From contig JAQGNC010000384.1 of NCBI GenBank assembly GCA_028292065.1, forward strand, positions 1 through 8,774: a stretch of 8,774 bases of DNA, given 5' to 3'. Position 1 is the first letter of the stretch. The number at the start of each line of letters is the position of its first letter. Below are positions 1-6,137 of this stretch, one piece after another. Both the position numbers and the translations under genes were made by a program. Under the pieces are notes generated by a model that made no database searches, was not told where the DNA came from, and worked only from the letters and a program-made list of their open reading frames with translations. Origin of the DNA: Betaproteobacteria bacterium (GTDB lineage: Bacteria; Pseudomonadota; Gammaproteobacteria; Burkholderiales; SG8-41).

Positions 1-731
1 GCGTCCATCTGCGACGAGATCGCTTCGTCCATGCCGAGGCGCGTCAGGTCCAGTCTTCCCGCCTGCTTGTCGAGCAGGCGCAGCACCACGCGCTCGCCGT
101 GGCCGGTGGGGATCGTGGAGACACGCACGTCGACCGGTTTTCCGCCGATGCGCAAGGTGATGCGCCCGTCCTGCGGAAGTCGTTTCTCCGCGATGTCGAG
201 CTGGGCCATGATCTTCACGCGCGAGACGATCGCCGCGTGCAGCGCGCGCGCGGGCTCGAGCAGGTCGCGCAGTGTGCCGTCGATGCGCAGCCGCACGACC
301 GAGCGTGTTTCGAACGGCTCGATGTGGATATCGGACGCGCCGTCTCTGAGCGCCTGCGTGAAGAGTGCGTTGATGAGGCGGATGACCGGCGCGTCATCGT
401 GGCTGTCGAGGAGGTCCTCGACTCGCGGAATCTCCTGCAGCAGGCGCGACAGATCGATGTCCTGCGCGAGGTCGCCCGCGAGCGCTGCGGCCCCGTTCCC
501 GGCGCCGTTGTATAACGCCGAAAGGATCGCGTCGAACTCGGGTGTGCCGATACGCGTCGCGTGCAGCGGCACGCCGAGCACGCGCCGAACTTCGGCGAGC
601 GCTCGCGCGTGCGCGTCCTCGCGAACGACGACTTCGGCGTGACCGTCAGCCCAGCCGGTGACGGCGATGCCATTGGCTTTCGCGAACGCGTAAGGCACCG
701 CGTCCGCCGGCTGCATCGCGGCGCCTGTCAT
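1..731 (-). CDS. gspE: GspE, T2SS assembly ATPase (N-terminal part, cut by window edge)
   Basis: This is the cytoplasmic ATPase that powers pseudopilus assembly, docking on the GspL cytoplasmic domain. I translated 243 codons from ATG 731 without a stop. Residues 10-75 look like the N-terminal GspL-binding region. Residues 104-220 carry GspE/PilB-family signatures: ASDIHIEP at 132-139, LRIDG at 148-152, the stretch RVKIMAQLDIAEKRLPQDGR at 171-190, and STIPTGHGERVVLRLLD at 205-221. Walker A, the Asp box, Walker B and the zinc-binding CxxC motifs normally come later and lie beyond position 1. The gene follows the gspD stop by 5 bases. The purine-rich GAAGGA sits too close to ATG 731 to be an ideal ribosome site. 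ATG 716 (residue 6) has AGG about 7 bases upstream, so it may be the real start. The identity is secure: type IV pilus PilB relatives share the motifs, but the operon makes this GspE. An intact C-terminal half cannot be confirmed here. Confidence 0.96.
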   Translation of the reverse strand, partial: MTGAAMQPADAVPYAFAKANGIAVTGWADGHAEVVVREDAHARALAEVRRVLGVPLHATRIGTPEFDAILSALYNGAGNGAAALAGDLAQDIDLSRLLQEIPRVEDLLDSHDDAPVIRLINALFTQALRDGASDIHIEPFETRSVVRLRIDGTLRDLLEPARALHAAIVSRVKIMAQLDIAEKRLPQDGRITLRIGGKPVDVRVSTIPTGHGERVVLRLLDKQAGRLDLTRLGMDEAISSQMD

Positions 732-736
732 GTCCT

Positions 737-2980
737 TCAGCGCTCCACCTCGAGCGGAGGCGCCATTCGCATGCGCAGGCTCGGCCATTCCATGTCGGGG
801 AGCACCGCACTCGGCGCGGGCCTGCCCTGGAGCTGCTCGCGCAGGATGTAGTCATAGCTCGAGCCGGTCACGCCGTCGGCGCTGCGCGCATCGCGCAATA
901 GCGTCGGCTTGAGAAATATCATCAGGTTGGTCTTGCTGCGCGATCGCGTCCGGTACCTGAAGAGCCCGCCGACGAACGGAATGTCGCCGAGCACCGGGAC
1001 TTTGTCGGTGCCGTTTCTGACGTCGTCCTGGATGAGCCCGCCGATGACGATGATCTGCCCGTCGTCGACGAGCACCGTCGACTCGACCGCGCGCTTGTTG
1101 GTGATGACGCCCGCGGGATTGGTGCGGTCCTCGATACTCGAGACTTCCTGGAAGATCTGCATCCTCACGGTGCCGCCTTCGGAGATGTGAGGCCTGATCC
1201 GCAGCGTCAGGCCGACGTCGCGGCGCTCGATCGTCTGGAACGGGGTCGGCGTCGTCGCCGCGCCTGAAAGCGCGTACTGGCCGGTGATGAAAGGCACGTT
1301 CTGGCCGACGATGATCCTCGCTTCCTCGTTGTCGAGGGTCAGCAGTGTCGGCGTGGACAGGATGTTCGCATTGTTCTCGGTCGCGAGCGCGCGCACGAGG
1401 ACGCCGAGGTTCAGTATCTCGCCGACGCCGGGTATCGAGACCCGGCCGTTGATGACGCCGATGTTCAGGCCGCGGCCCGCGGTCGTCGGGTTCTGCGCGA
1501 TGCCGAGGATGTTCTGCCCCGCGCCACCGAGATTCGTCCCGCCGAAAAGGCGCGTGCCGGTATTGCCGGTGCCCGCGCCGCTCAGGCTCTGCCACTGGAT
1601 GCCGAATTCGGCGGCGGTGTCGGCGGTGATTTCCGCGATCAGCGCTTCGACATAGACCTGCGCACGACGGACGTCGAGCTTCTCGACGACCGCGCGCAGG
1701 TTGTTGTAGATGGCATCCGGCGCAGTGATGATGATCGAGTTGGTCGCCGCGTCGGCCTGCACGATCCCTCCGGACGAGGATCCGCCCGGAGCGAGTGCGC
1801 TGCCGAACGGCGACGCGTAAGCGCCCGACGGCGCCGGGGAGGCCGCCGTCGCGCCGGGTCCAGATGCGATCGGCGGCGAAGCGCCGGTTGCGCTGAGCGG
1901 CGGGCCCGATGCCATGCCCGGGGTGAAGCCGCCCGACCCGGTCCTTTGCCCGCCCGAGGTCTCTCCCGAGTAAATCGCGCGCAGGGTCTCCGCGATCTTC
2001 ACCGCCTCGGCATTCTTCAGGAAAACCACGTGCATGTTGCCGCCGGCGCTCGTCGGGGTATCGAGCAGGCCGACGAGGTTGCGCACCTTGCCGAGCTGAG
2101 AAGGATTGTCCGAGCGCACGAGGAGGGTGTTCGAGCGCGCATCGGCGACGACGATCACGCGCTGCGTCACATCCGCGGCGCCGCCTTGCGTTTGCGCCGA
2201 TTCGGCGAAGAGGCGGTTGATCGTCTGCGCGACGTCGAGCGCAGACGCGTAGCGGATGGGGATCGCCGCGCCGTCGGTCCTGCTCGGCTGGTCGATCGCG
2301 TCGATGATCTTCTCGATGCGCCGCAGGTTGCTGGCGTAATCGGTGATCACCAGGGCATTGCCGCTCTGGTACGCGCCGATCGCGTTTCCCGGCGCGATCA
2401 GCGGTCGCAGTATCGGAAGGAGCTGCGCGGCCGACTCGTACTTGAGCACGAAGACCTGCGTCTGGATCCGGTCGCCGCTGCTGCGGGAACGGTCCTGCGG
2501 ACCGAACGCCGGACCCTGCTGTGTTTTCGCATCGGCTTCGGGAAGGATCTTGGTGATGCCGCGATCTTCGACGACGGCGAACCCCTGGAGGCGCAACGCC
2601 GACAGGAACACTTCGTAGACGAGCGCTTTCGACAGCGGCGTCGACGAGACGATGTTGATCGTTCCGCGCACGCGAGGATCGAGGACGAAGTTCCTGCCGG
2701 TGATCTCGCTCACGAGCTTCACCACACCTTCGATCTCGGCATTGTTGAAGTTGAGCGTGACGGTGTCGTTCGGACCCGTCACCCTGTTGGCAGTGCCGGC
2801 AGGCGCGGGCGCAGCGGGCAGGGTGCGCGCAGGCGACACCTGCTCGAGCGTGACGGGTGCCGCGCCATGCGCGTGATTGATTGCGAAGGCTGCGAGGATA
2901 GCCACGAAGCCGCAGTGGGTCGGGCGATGCTTGAGAAATGAATCGGACAAGGTCATCAAGAGTGAGGAGGGCGGGCTCAT
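737..2980 (-). CDS. gspD: GspD, T2SS outer-membrane secretin
   Basis: This is the multimeric outer-membrane channel through which folded substrates exit. The 747-residue product starts with a signal peptide: basic residues at 17-19, a hydrophobic core near 25-34, and likely cleavage after AHG at 37-39. The N0 domain covers about 72-150, N1 about 172-232, N2 about 238-308 and N3 about 315-437. N3 is interrupted at 342-404 by a Gly/Ser/Ala/Pro-rich insert. The secretin core (about 438-697) has GQNVPFITG at 559-567 and the signature VPVLGDIPFVGGLFR at 661-675. The C-terminus keeps YDYI at 709-712 and ends about 35 residues later, so I see no long pilotin-binding S-domain, but the tail is too divergent to exclude one. 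The start lies 3 bases after the gspC stop. No good ribosome site precedes ATG 2980 or the alternative ATG 2956 (residue 9), and both starts keep the signal peptide. Translation may depend on coupling to gspC. Confidence 0.98.
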   Translation of the reverse strand: MSPPSSLLMTLSDSFLKHRPTHCGFVAILAAFAINHAHGAAPVTLEQVSPARTLPAAPAPAGTANRVTGPNDTVTLNFNNAEIEGVVKLVSEITGRNFVLDPRVRGTINIVSSTPLSKALVYEVFLSALRLQGFAVVEDRGITKILPEADAKTQQGPAFGPQDRSRSSGDRIQTQVFVLKYESAAQLLPILRPLIAPGNAIGAYQSGNALVITDYASNLRRIEKIIDAIDQPSRTDGAAIPIRYASALDVAQTINRLFAESAQTQGGAADVTQRVIVVADARSNTLLVRSDNPSQLGKVRNLVGLLDTPTSAGGNMHVVFLKNAEAVKIAETLRAIYSGETSGGQRTGSGGFTPGMASGPPLSATGASPPIASGPGATAASPAPSGAYASPFGSALAPGGSSSGGIVQADAATNSIIITAPDAIYNNLRAVVEKLDVRRAQVYVEALIAEITADTAAEFGIQWQSLSGAGTGNTGTRLFGGTNLGGAGQNILGIAQNPTTAGRGLNIGVINGRVSIPGVGEILNLGVLVRALATENNANILSTPTLLTLDNEEARIIVGQNVPFITGQYALSGAATTPTPFQTIERRDVGLTLRIRPHISEGGTVRMQIFQEVSSIEDRTNPAGVITNKRAVESTVLVDDGQIIVIGGLIQDDVRNGTDKVPVLGDIPFVGGLFRYRTRSRSKTNLMIFLKPTLLRDARSADGVTGSSYDYILREQLQGRPAPSAVLPDMEWPSLRMRMAPPLEVER
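1769..1957 (-). other. Gly/Ser/Ala/Pro-rich insert within the GspD N3 domain
   Basis: This segment encodes GspD residues 342-404. About 63 residues are almost entirely Gly, Ser, Ala, Pro and Thr, with few charged residues. They separate the first N3 strand-helix unit (ending AIYSGE at 335-340) from the second (GGIVQADAATNS at 404-415). GspD proteins often carry a variable loop here; this one is at the long end. It is probably a disordered loop facing the secretin lumen, which is inferred from composition and position only. Confidence 0.75.
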
Positions 2981-2990
2981 CGATTAATCG
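2981..2990. repeat. 10-bp perfect palindrome at the gspC-gspD junction
   Basis: CGATTAATCG is its own reverse complement. It covers the last bases of gspC, the TAA stop and the 3 bases before the gspD ATG. A palindrome this short is common by chance. It is recorded because a longer palindrome lies 4 bases away. Confidence 0.4.
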
Positions 2991-3574
2991 GAGAGTCGAT
3001 CGCGATCGACTTTGGACGGCGCCGGCCCCGGAACGCCAGGCGATGGAGCAGGGGCTGCGGGCGTGCTCGGCGCCGCTGCAACGGGGGCCGCAGCAACGTT
3101 CTGTGTCGGTGTCGAAGCCGCGGCGGCAACGCCGGAGTGCGGCCATTCGAGGGTTTCGCGAGCGCCGTTGCGCTCGAGCACGATGCGATCGCGATGCACT
3201 TCGGCGAGGCGTATGCCGGGAACGATGTCTGCGCCTTCGCGTATCGCGACGATGTCCTTGCCGCCCACCTGCACCACGGCGTAGCCGTGCGCCTTGCGCG
3301 TAGCGGCGGCGACGCCGAGGAGCTTCATGGCGGCACCCGTGGGCGCCGCGATGGCGCGGTCGGCCTGCGCGGTTCCGAACAGCTTCACGGCCGCAGCGCC
3401 GGTTGCAGCGGTCGGAATCGAGGGCACCGGCGGCTCCGGATTCGGCGCAAGCCACACCCATGTCCAGTATGCGAGCACGCAGCCGAGTACGAGTATCGCA
3501 CTGAGCGTCGCGGCCGCGGTCGCGGCATGCGCGAGCGTCGATGCCGTCACCGCGTGATCAGCTTTTTTCAGCAT
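2984..3574 (-). CDS. gspC: GspC, T2SS inner-membrane linker protein (short form, no PDZ domain)
   Basis: GspC is a bitopic inner-membrane protein whose periplasmic HR domain contacts the secretin N0 domain and links it to the GspL/GspM platform. The 196-residue product has a short cytoplasmic N-terminus with KK at 3-4 and one membrane segment at about 23-43. The HR domain lies at about 63-145, with KLFGTAQ at 64-70, KLLGVAAATR at 84-93 and AVVQVGGKDIVAIREGADI at 99-117. From about 148 to 187 it is Ala/Pro-rich and then ends. The C-terminal PDZ or coiled-coil domain of classical GspC is missing, and the natural stop TAA at 2986-2984 gives no sign of frameshift. ATG 3574 is chosen because no ATG, GTG or TTG lies upstream before the in-frame TAA at 3658-3656. 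No clear ribosome site is visible. Domain databases sometimes label this HR-only family as protein N, but the separate gspN next door makes GspC the better name. Confidence 0.9.
   Translation of the reverse strand: MLKKADHAVTASTLAHAATAAATLSAILVLGCVLAYWTWVWLAPNPEPPVPSIPTAATGAAAVKLFGTAQADRAIAAPTGAAMKLLGVAAATRKAHGYAVVQVGGKDIVAIREGADIVPGIRLAEVHRDRIVLERNGARETLEWPHSGVAAAASTPTQNVAAAPVAAAPSTPAAPAPSPGVPGPAPSKVDRDRLSD
2995..3010. repeat. 16-bp perfect palindrome in the 3' end of gspC
   Basis: GTCGATCGCGATCGAC is a perfect inverted repeat with no spacer. It encodes VDRDR near the C-terminus of GspC. It could be an operator-like or mRNA-folding element ahead of gspD, or simply a result of these codons. 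No spacer is present, so it cannot form a normal terminator hairpin, and no U-tract follows. Confidence 0.4.
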
Positions 3575-3648
3575 GCGTGCGATGCGCTCGCGAGGCGTGC
3601 ACCGGTCCCTCTTCGGGCAGGGCTGGCGGGCACGGGGATGCCGTTCAT
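3568..3648 (-). other. Mini-ORF B (26 codons) overlapping the gspC start; may not be expressed
   Basis: A 26-codon frame begins at ATG 3648, inside an ATGA overlap with mini-ORF A, and ends at TGA 3570-3568, so it overlaps the gspC ATG by 7 bases. Its N-terminus MNGIPVPASPAR resembles MHGIPSPVPSR in mini-ORF A. No ribosome site is visible upstream. It could be a leader peptide coupling gspN to gspC, a decayed coding remnant, or a chance frame in GC-rich DNA. No function is proposed. Confidence 0.22.
3635..3648. repeat. Direct repeat, copy nearer gspC
   Basis: GGGATGCCGTTCAT on the plus strand matches 13 of 14 bases with the copy at 3682-3695; copy starts are 47 bases apart. On the coding strand each copy begins with ATG and reads ATG-N-ACGGCATCCC. 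Confidence 0.6.
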
Positions 3649-3710
3649 GAGATTAACCCATGTCGACTCGGTACAGGCGACGGGATGCCGTGCATCGCCG
3701 CGTTACTCAT
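3645..3710 (-). other. Mini-ORF A (21 codons) after gspN; may not be expressed
   Basis: A 21-codon frame starts at ATG 3710, overlapping the gspN TGA in an ATGA arrangement. An internal ATG at 3695 begins MHGIPSPVPSR. It ends at TGA 3647-3645, which itself overlaps the start of mini-ORF B. No ribosome site is visible, so any translation would depend on ribosomes terminating on gspN. The frame also stays open upstream across gspN as an out-of-frame shadow, which weakens the case for a real gene. Confidence 0.22.
3682..3695. repeat. Direct repeat, copy nearer gspN
   Basis: GGGATGCCGTGCAT on the plus strand is the partner of the copy at 3635-3648, with one mismatch. The similarity fades after these 14 bases, although the encoded peptides keep a similar Pro-rich pattern. 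Confidence 0.6.
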
Positions 3711-4450
3711 CGGGCCACGAACTGGAACGTGCCGTCGCCGGATTCGGCTGCGACCAGGCGCAGAAGCGGAGCGATCTGCTCGACGTACGGCGCAGGCACG
3801 TGCGCGGTCCCTGTGAACGCGGGCCGGGTTTCCCCGCGCCACGAGCCCTGGCCTTTCAGCTCGAGCGGACCGCTGAGCGTCGCCAGGGTCGCGCGTACCC
3901 CTTGTTCGTCGCTTTCGATCCGCATCTCGTACTCGCCCAAGGGCGACACCGGGGTGAGCGCGGCCCCGGCATTGCGCCAGCGCACGGTGGCGCTGGCGCG
4001 CATCTCGCGGCCCTCGAGGGCGACGCGGGGGGCGCTGATCGACAACTCGCCGGTCAGGCGCGCCGGCGCGAGCCTGGGCACTGCGATGCCGATCGCGCTC
4101 GCGGGCAGCTCGACCCGCACGTTCGCGATTTCGATACGCGACGGCGAGAGGGTCACTCGCGCCGGCGTCGCTGTGTCGGCGAGCAGCACGTCGTAGACGG
4201 CGTGCCCGCGCCACAACGAGCCCGGCAGCACACGCCAGCTCAGCGCTTTGGCGATGCCGTTCCCGCGTTGCGGATCGAGGAGCTCGAGCTGGCCCGAGCC
4301 GGACCAGATCGAGCCCCGCGCTTCAACCACCCGCAACGCGCCGCCGCTCGCGCGCCTCAGCGCGGCATCGACGAGGGTCGCAGGCGCGGTGACGAGCAGC
4401 GCGACGCTGTACGCGGCGGCGCCGAACGCGAGACCCTTCCAGCGCTTCAC
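3707..4450 (-). CDS. gspN: GspN, T2SS inner-membrane accessory protein
   Basis: GspN is an accessory T2SS component found in only some systems; its mechanistic role is poorly settled. The 247-residue product has a short basic N-terminus (KRWK at 2-5), one hydrophobic segment at about 7-25, and a periplasmic beta-rich body. Family-like motifs are ARGSIWSGSGQL at 44-55, SWRVLPGSLWRG at 71-82, PLGEYEMRIES at 170-180 and LSGPLELKGQGSWR at 192-205. The start is GTG 4450, which overlaps the gspM stop as GTGA. The frame is open further upstream, but that stretch is Arg-rich shadow of gspM and is not counted. The length fits the family (about 250). It ends in TGA 3709-3707 followed by the 132-bp gap, and is the last of the tightly overlapping block that begins at gspI. 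Confidence 0.92.
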   Translation of the reverse strand: MKRWKGLAFGAAAYSVALLVTAPATLVDAALRRASGGALRVVEARGSIWSGSGQLELLDPQRGNGIAKALSWRVLPGSLWRGHAVYDVLLADTATPARVTLSPSRIEIANVRVELPASAIGIAVPRLAPARLTGELSISAPRVALEGREMRASATVRWRNAGAALTPVSPLGEYEMRIESDEQGVRATLATLSGPLELKGQGSWRGETRPAFTGTAHVPAPYVEQIAPLLRLVAAESGDGTFQFVAR

Positions 4451-4938
4451 GGCGCCGCCACACGCGTGAATGTCGCGGTCACGCCGACCATGCCTGGCGT
4501 CGCCAGGGCTTCGATGCGCGAGCTTTCGAGGCGCACGTGCACGGCCTCGAGTCTTTGCAGCAGGGACAGCCAGTCGGCGAACGCGAGGGCGCCGAAGACG
4601 ACCGACACCTGGTCGGGACCGGCGGCCTCGACCCGGACCACCGCGCCGCCCACGCCCGCCGCGTTGCACTGCGCCTCGACCAGCGGGCGCAAGTCGCTGT
4701 GCGAGGCTGCCACGCGCGGCGCGGCGCGCAGGCGCTCGATCTCGGCGGCGTCACGCTCGAGACGCAGGGCTTCGCCGCGCAGCGCGGTGATGCCGGCGCG
4801 CAGCTCGGCTCGCCCGCGGGTTGCCGACAGCACGAGCCATAGAAAGAGCACGGCGCCCGCGAGCGCGGCAACGGCGGCGATAATCGTGCGCTCGCGCGTC
4901 GTGCGCAGCGCCCACAGCGCTCGCAGGCGTGCGCTCAT
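4447..4938 (-). CDS. gspM: GspM, T2SS inner-membrane platform protein
   Basis: GspM is a bitopic inner-membrane protein that pairs with GspL and stabilises the assembly platform. The 163-residue product has a cytoplasmic basic N-terminus (residues 1-17), one membrane segment at about 18-38 (core IIAAVAALAGAVLFLWLVL), a charged coiled-coil-like helix at about 44-73, and a C-terminal ferredoxin-like periplasmic domain at about 82-160. The length is typical. It starts at ATG 4938 in an ATGA overlap with gspL and ends in a GTGA overlap with gspN. The frame extends further upstream, but there it is Arg-rich shadow of gspL. GspM sequences diverge, so the call rests on the membrane topology, the size and the position between gspL and gspN. 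Confidence 0.92.
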   Translation of the reverse strand: MSARLRALWALRTTRERTIIAAVAALAGAVLFLWLVLSATRGRAELRAGITALRGEALRLERDAAEIERLRAAPRVAASHSDLRPLVEAQCNAAGVGGAVVRVEAAGPDQVSVVFGALAFADWLSLLQRLEAVHVRLESSRIEALATPGMVGVTATFTRVAAP

Positions 4939-6137
4939 GAAGTGCGCACCGTGACGAGCACTGTCGGTTGTCCCCGCGCAGCACGCGCGGTATCGACGGC
5001 GAGGCCCGCCTGCGTCAGGCGGGCCACGATCCGCCGCAACCGGTCTTCGTCGAGTGCTGCGAGTTCGAGCGTGAGCCGCCCGCTTTCGTACGAGCCGGTG
5101 CGCAGGGTATTCGGCGGCAGATCGCTCATCGCCGCGGCGACCAGGTCGATCATCGGCAGGAAATCCCCGGCGTCGGACAACCCGGCGGCGTGCCGCGCTT
5201 CCGCGAGCTTGCGCCGCATCTGGAGGGCGGGGTCGACGATCGCGACGGTGTCGGGGAAGAGGGTGCGAAAGCGCGCTTCCATCTGCCGGCGCACCGCACG
5301 GCGCTCGCCGGCGAGCACGGTCCAGTCTGCGACCAGCGCCAGCGCGTGGATCGCAAGGGCCGCGCTCACGATCAACGCCGCGGGTTTGAAGTGCGTCAGG
5401 CTCGCTTGCGGAATCCGCCACCGGCTGCGCCCAGGCGCGAGGCTGACGGCGCCGGAAGGCGCCTCTGACCAGTCCCACGGGTGCGCGAGACGCAGCGGTA
5501 TGCCGAGCCGCTCGCGCCATGCGTCGAGGTCGGGCGCCGCGTCGGCCGCGGTCGGATGGACCGCGATTGCGCCCGGCAGTGCGTCGTTCGCGGCGGCCGT
5601 CTCGAGCATGAGCGCGAGGCTCAGAGGCGGCGAAAGCGCGTCACCGCAATCGGTTGCGGCGCCTTCGAGCGGCGCGGTGCGCACGAAACCGTCGACGCCG
5701 TTCCACGCGATGCTCCATTCGCCCGGCGCGAGCGGCAACAGGAGCGTTTCGCACCAGACGGCGTCGGGTTCGAGCCGTGCGGCGGCAAGCGCGGCCAGCC
5801 AGCGCTGCCAACCGGCTTTGTCGAACACCGCGAGCACGTCCGAATCGCCGCTCGCACCGAGCCGGCTCACCTGGTTGGCGTCGGGATCGCCGAGCGTTTC
5901 GTCTTCGAGCGCGAACGCGAGCACGGCGCCGCCGCGCCGCGCCGCGCCTGGCGGCAGGCGCGTGCGAGTGATCAATACCTCCGACGCCGGTATCACGAGC
6001 TCGACGCGCCGTGCGCCGTGAGGCAGCTCGCCGGGCGTGCCTTCGCCGTGCACCGTCTCGCGGCCTGCGCCGGTCAGCGTCCATCGGCAGCGCATTGCGG
6101 TGTCTTTGAGCGAGCCGCGGATTCTCAGCACGGTCAT
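4935..6137 (-). CDS. gspL: GspL, T2SS inner-membrane platform protein that recruits GspE
   Basis: GspL anchors the GspE ATPase to the inner membrane and binds GspM. The 400-residue product starts at ATG 6137 in an ATGA overlap with gspK; a possible start 30 bases upstream lies inside gspK and is less likely. Residues 1 to about 235 form the cytoplasmic actin-like domain, with VELVIPASEVLITRTRLP at 45-62 and the conserved stretch AFALEDE at 74-80. One membrane segment lies at about 253-274 (core ALIVSAALAIHALALVADW). The periplasmic part (about 275-400) contains an amphipathic linker and a ferredoxin-like domain at about 320-400. Length and topology match the family. The last codons overlap the gspM start as ATGA, so the two partner proteins are probably made at matched levels. 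Confidence 0.95.
   Translation of the reverse strand: MTVLRIRGSLKDTAMRCRWTLTGAGRETVHGEGTPGELPHGARRVELVIPASEVLITRTRLPPGAARRGGAVLAFALEDETLGDPDANQVSRLGASGDSDVLAVFDKAGWQRWLAALAAARLEPDAVWCETLLLPLAPGEWSIAWNGVDGFVRTAPLEGAATDCGDALSPPLSLALMLETAAANDALPGAIAVHPTAADAAPDLDAWRERLGIPLRLAHPWDWSEAPSGAVSLAPGRSRWRIPQASLTHFKPAALIVSAALAIHALALVADWTVLAGERRAVRRQMEARFRTLFPDTVAIVDPALQMRRKLAEARHAAGLSDAGDFLPMIDLVAAAMSDLPPNTLRTGSYESGRLTLELAALDEDRLRRIVARLTQAGLAVDTARAARGQPTVLVTVRTS

Larger units (their letters stand above)
3575..3706 (-). other. 132-bp gspN-gspC intergenic region
   Basis: This is the only sizeable gap in the operon. It holds a 14-bp direct repeat with one mismatch (plus strand 3635-3648 and 3682-3695, core GGGATGCCGT) and the two mini-ORFs. 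I looked for a promoter reading toward gspC. The only AT-rich patch is GGTTAATCT near 3650-3658, with no convincing -35 partner, so I see no supported promoter. No terminator hairpin with a U-tract is present. Confidence 0.6.

Noticed and set aside
1946..2941. Plus-strand frame of 331 codons opposite the gspD N-domains
   Set aside because: It is the mirror of gspD codons, rich in Arg, His and Asp, with no family resemblance.
852..3461. Minus-strand frame of 869 codons overlapping gspD and gspC out of frame
   Set aside because: The protein is extremely Arg-rich with no domain and lies in the wrong frame of two well-supported genes. It is a GC-driven shadow.
3605..3620. Short inverted match CCCT...AGGG in the gap as a terminator hairpin
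   Set aside because: Arms of about 4 bases, no stable stem and no U-tract, and the downstream gspC is in the same direction.
3575..3706. Possible promoter for gspC-gspD-gspE in the gap
   Set aside because: Only a weak AT-rich patch near 3650-3658 was seen, with no matching -35 element and no sigma-54 GG/GC pattern. A promoter cannot be excluded but is not supported.
3137..4954. Plus-strand open frame of 605 codons opposite gspM, gspN and gspC
   Set aside because: It is antisense to three recognisable T2SS genes, rich in Arg/Ala/Gly/His with no recognisable domain. Long antisense frames are normal in high-GC coding DNA.
4942..6021. Plus-strand frame of 359 codons opposite gspL
   Set aside because: Ser/Arg/Ala-rich shadow of gspL; no ribosome site or domain.
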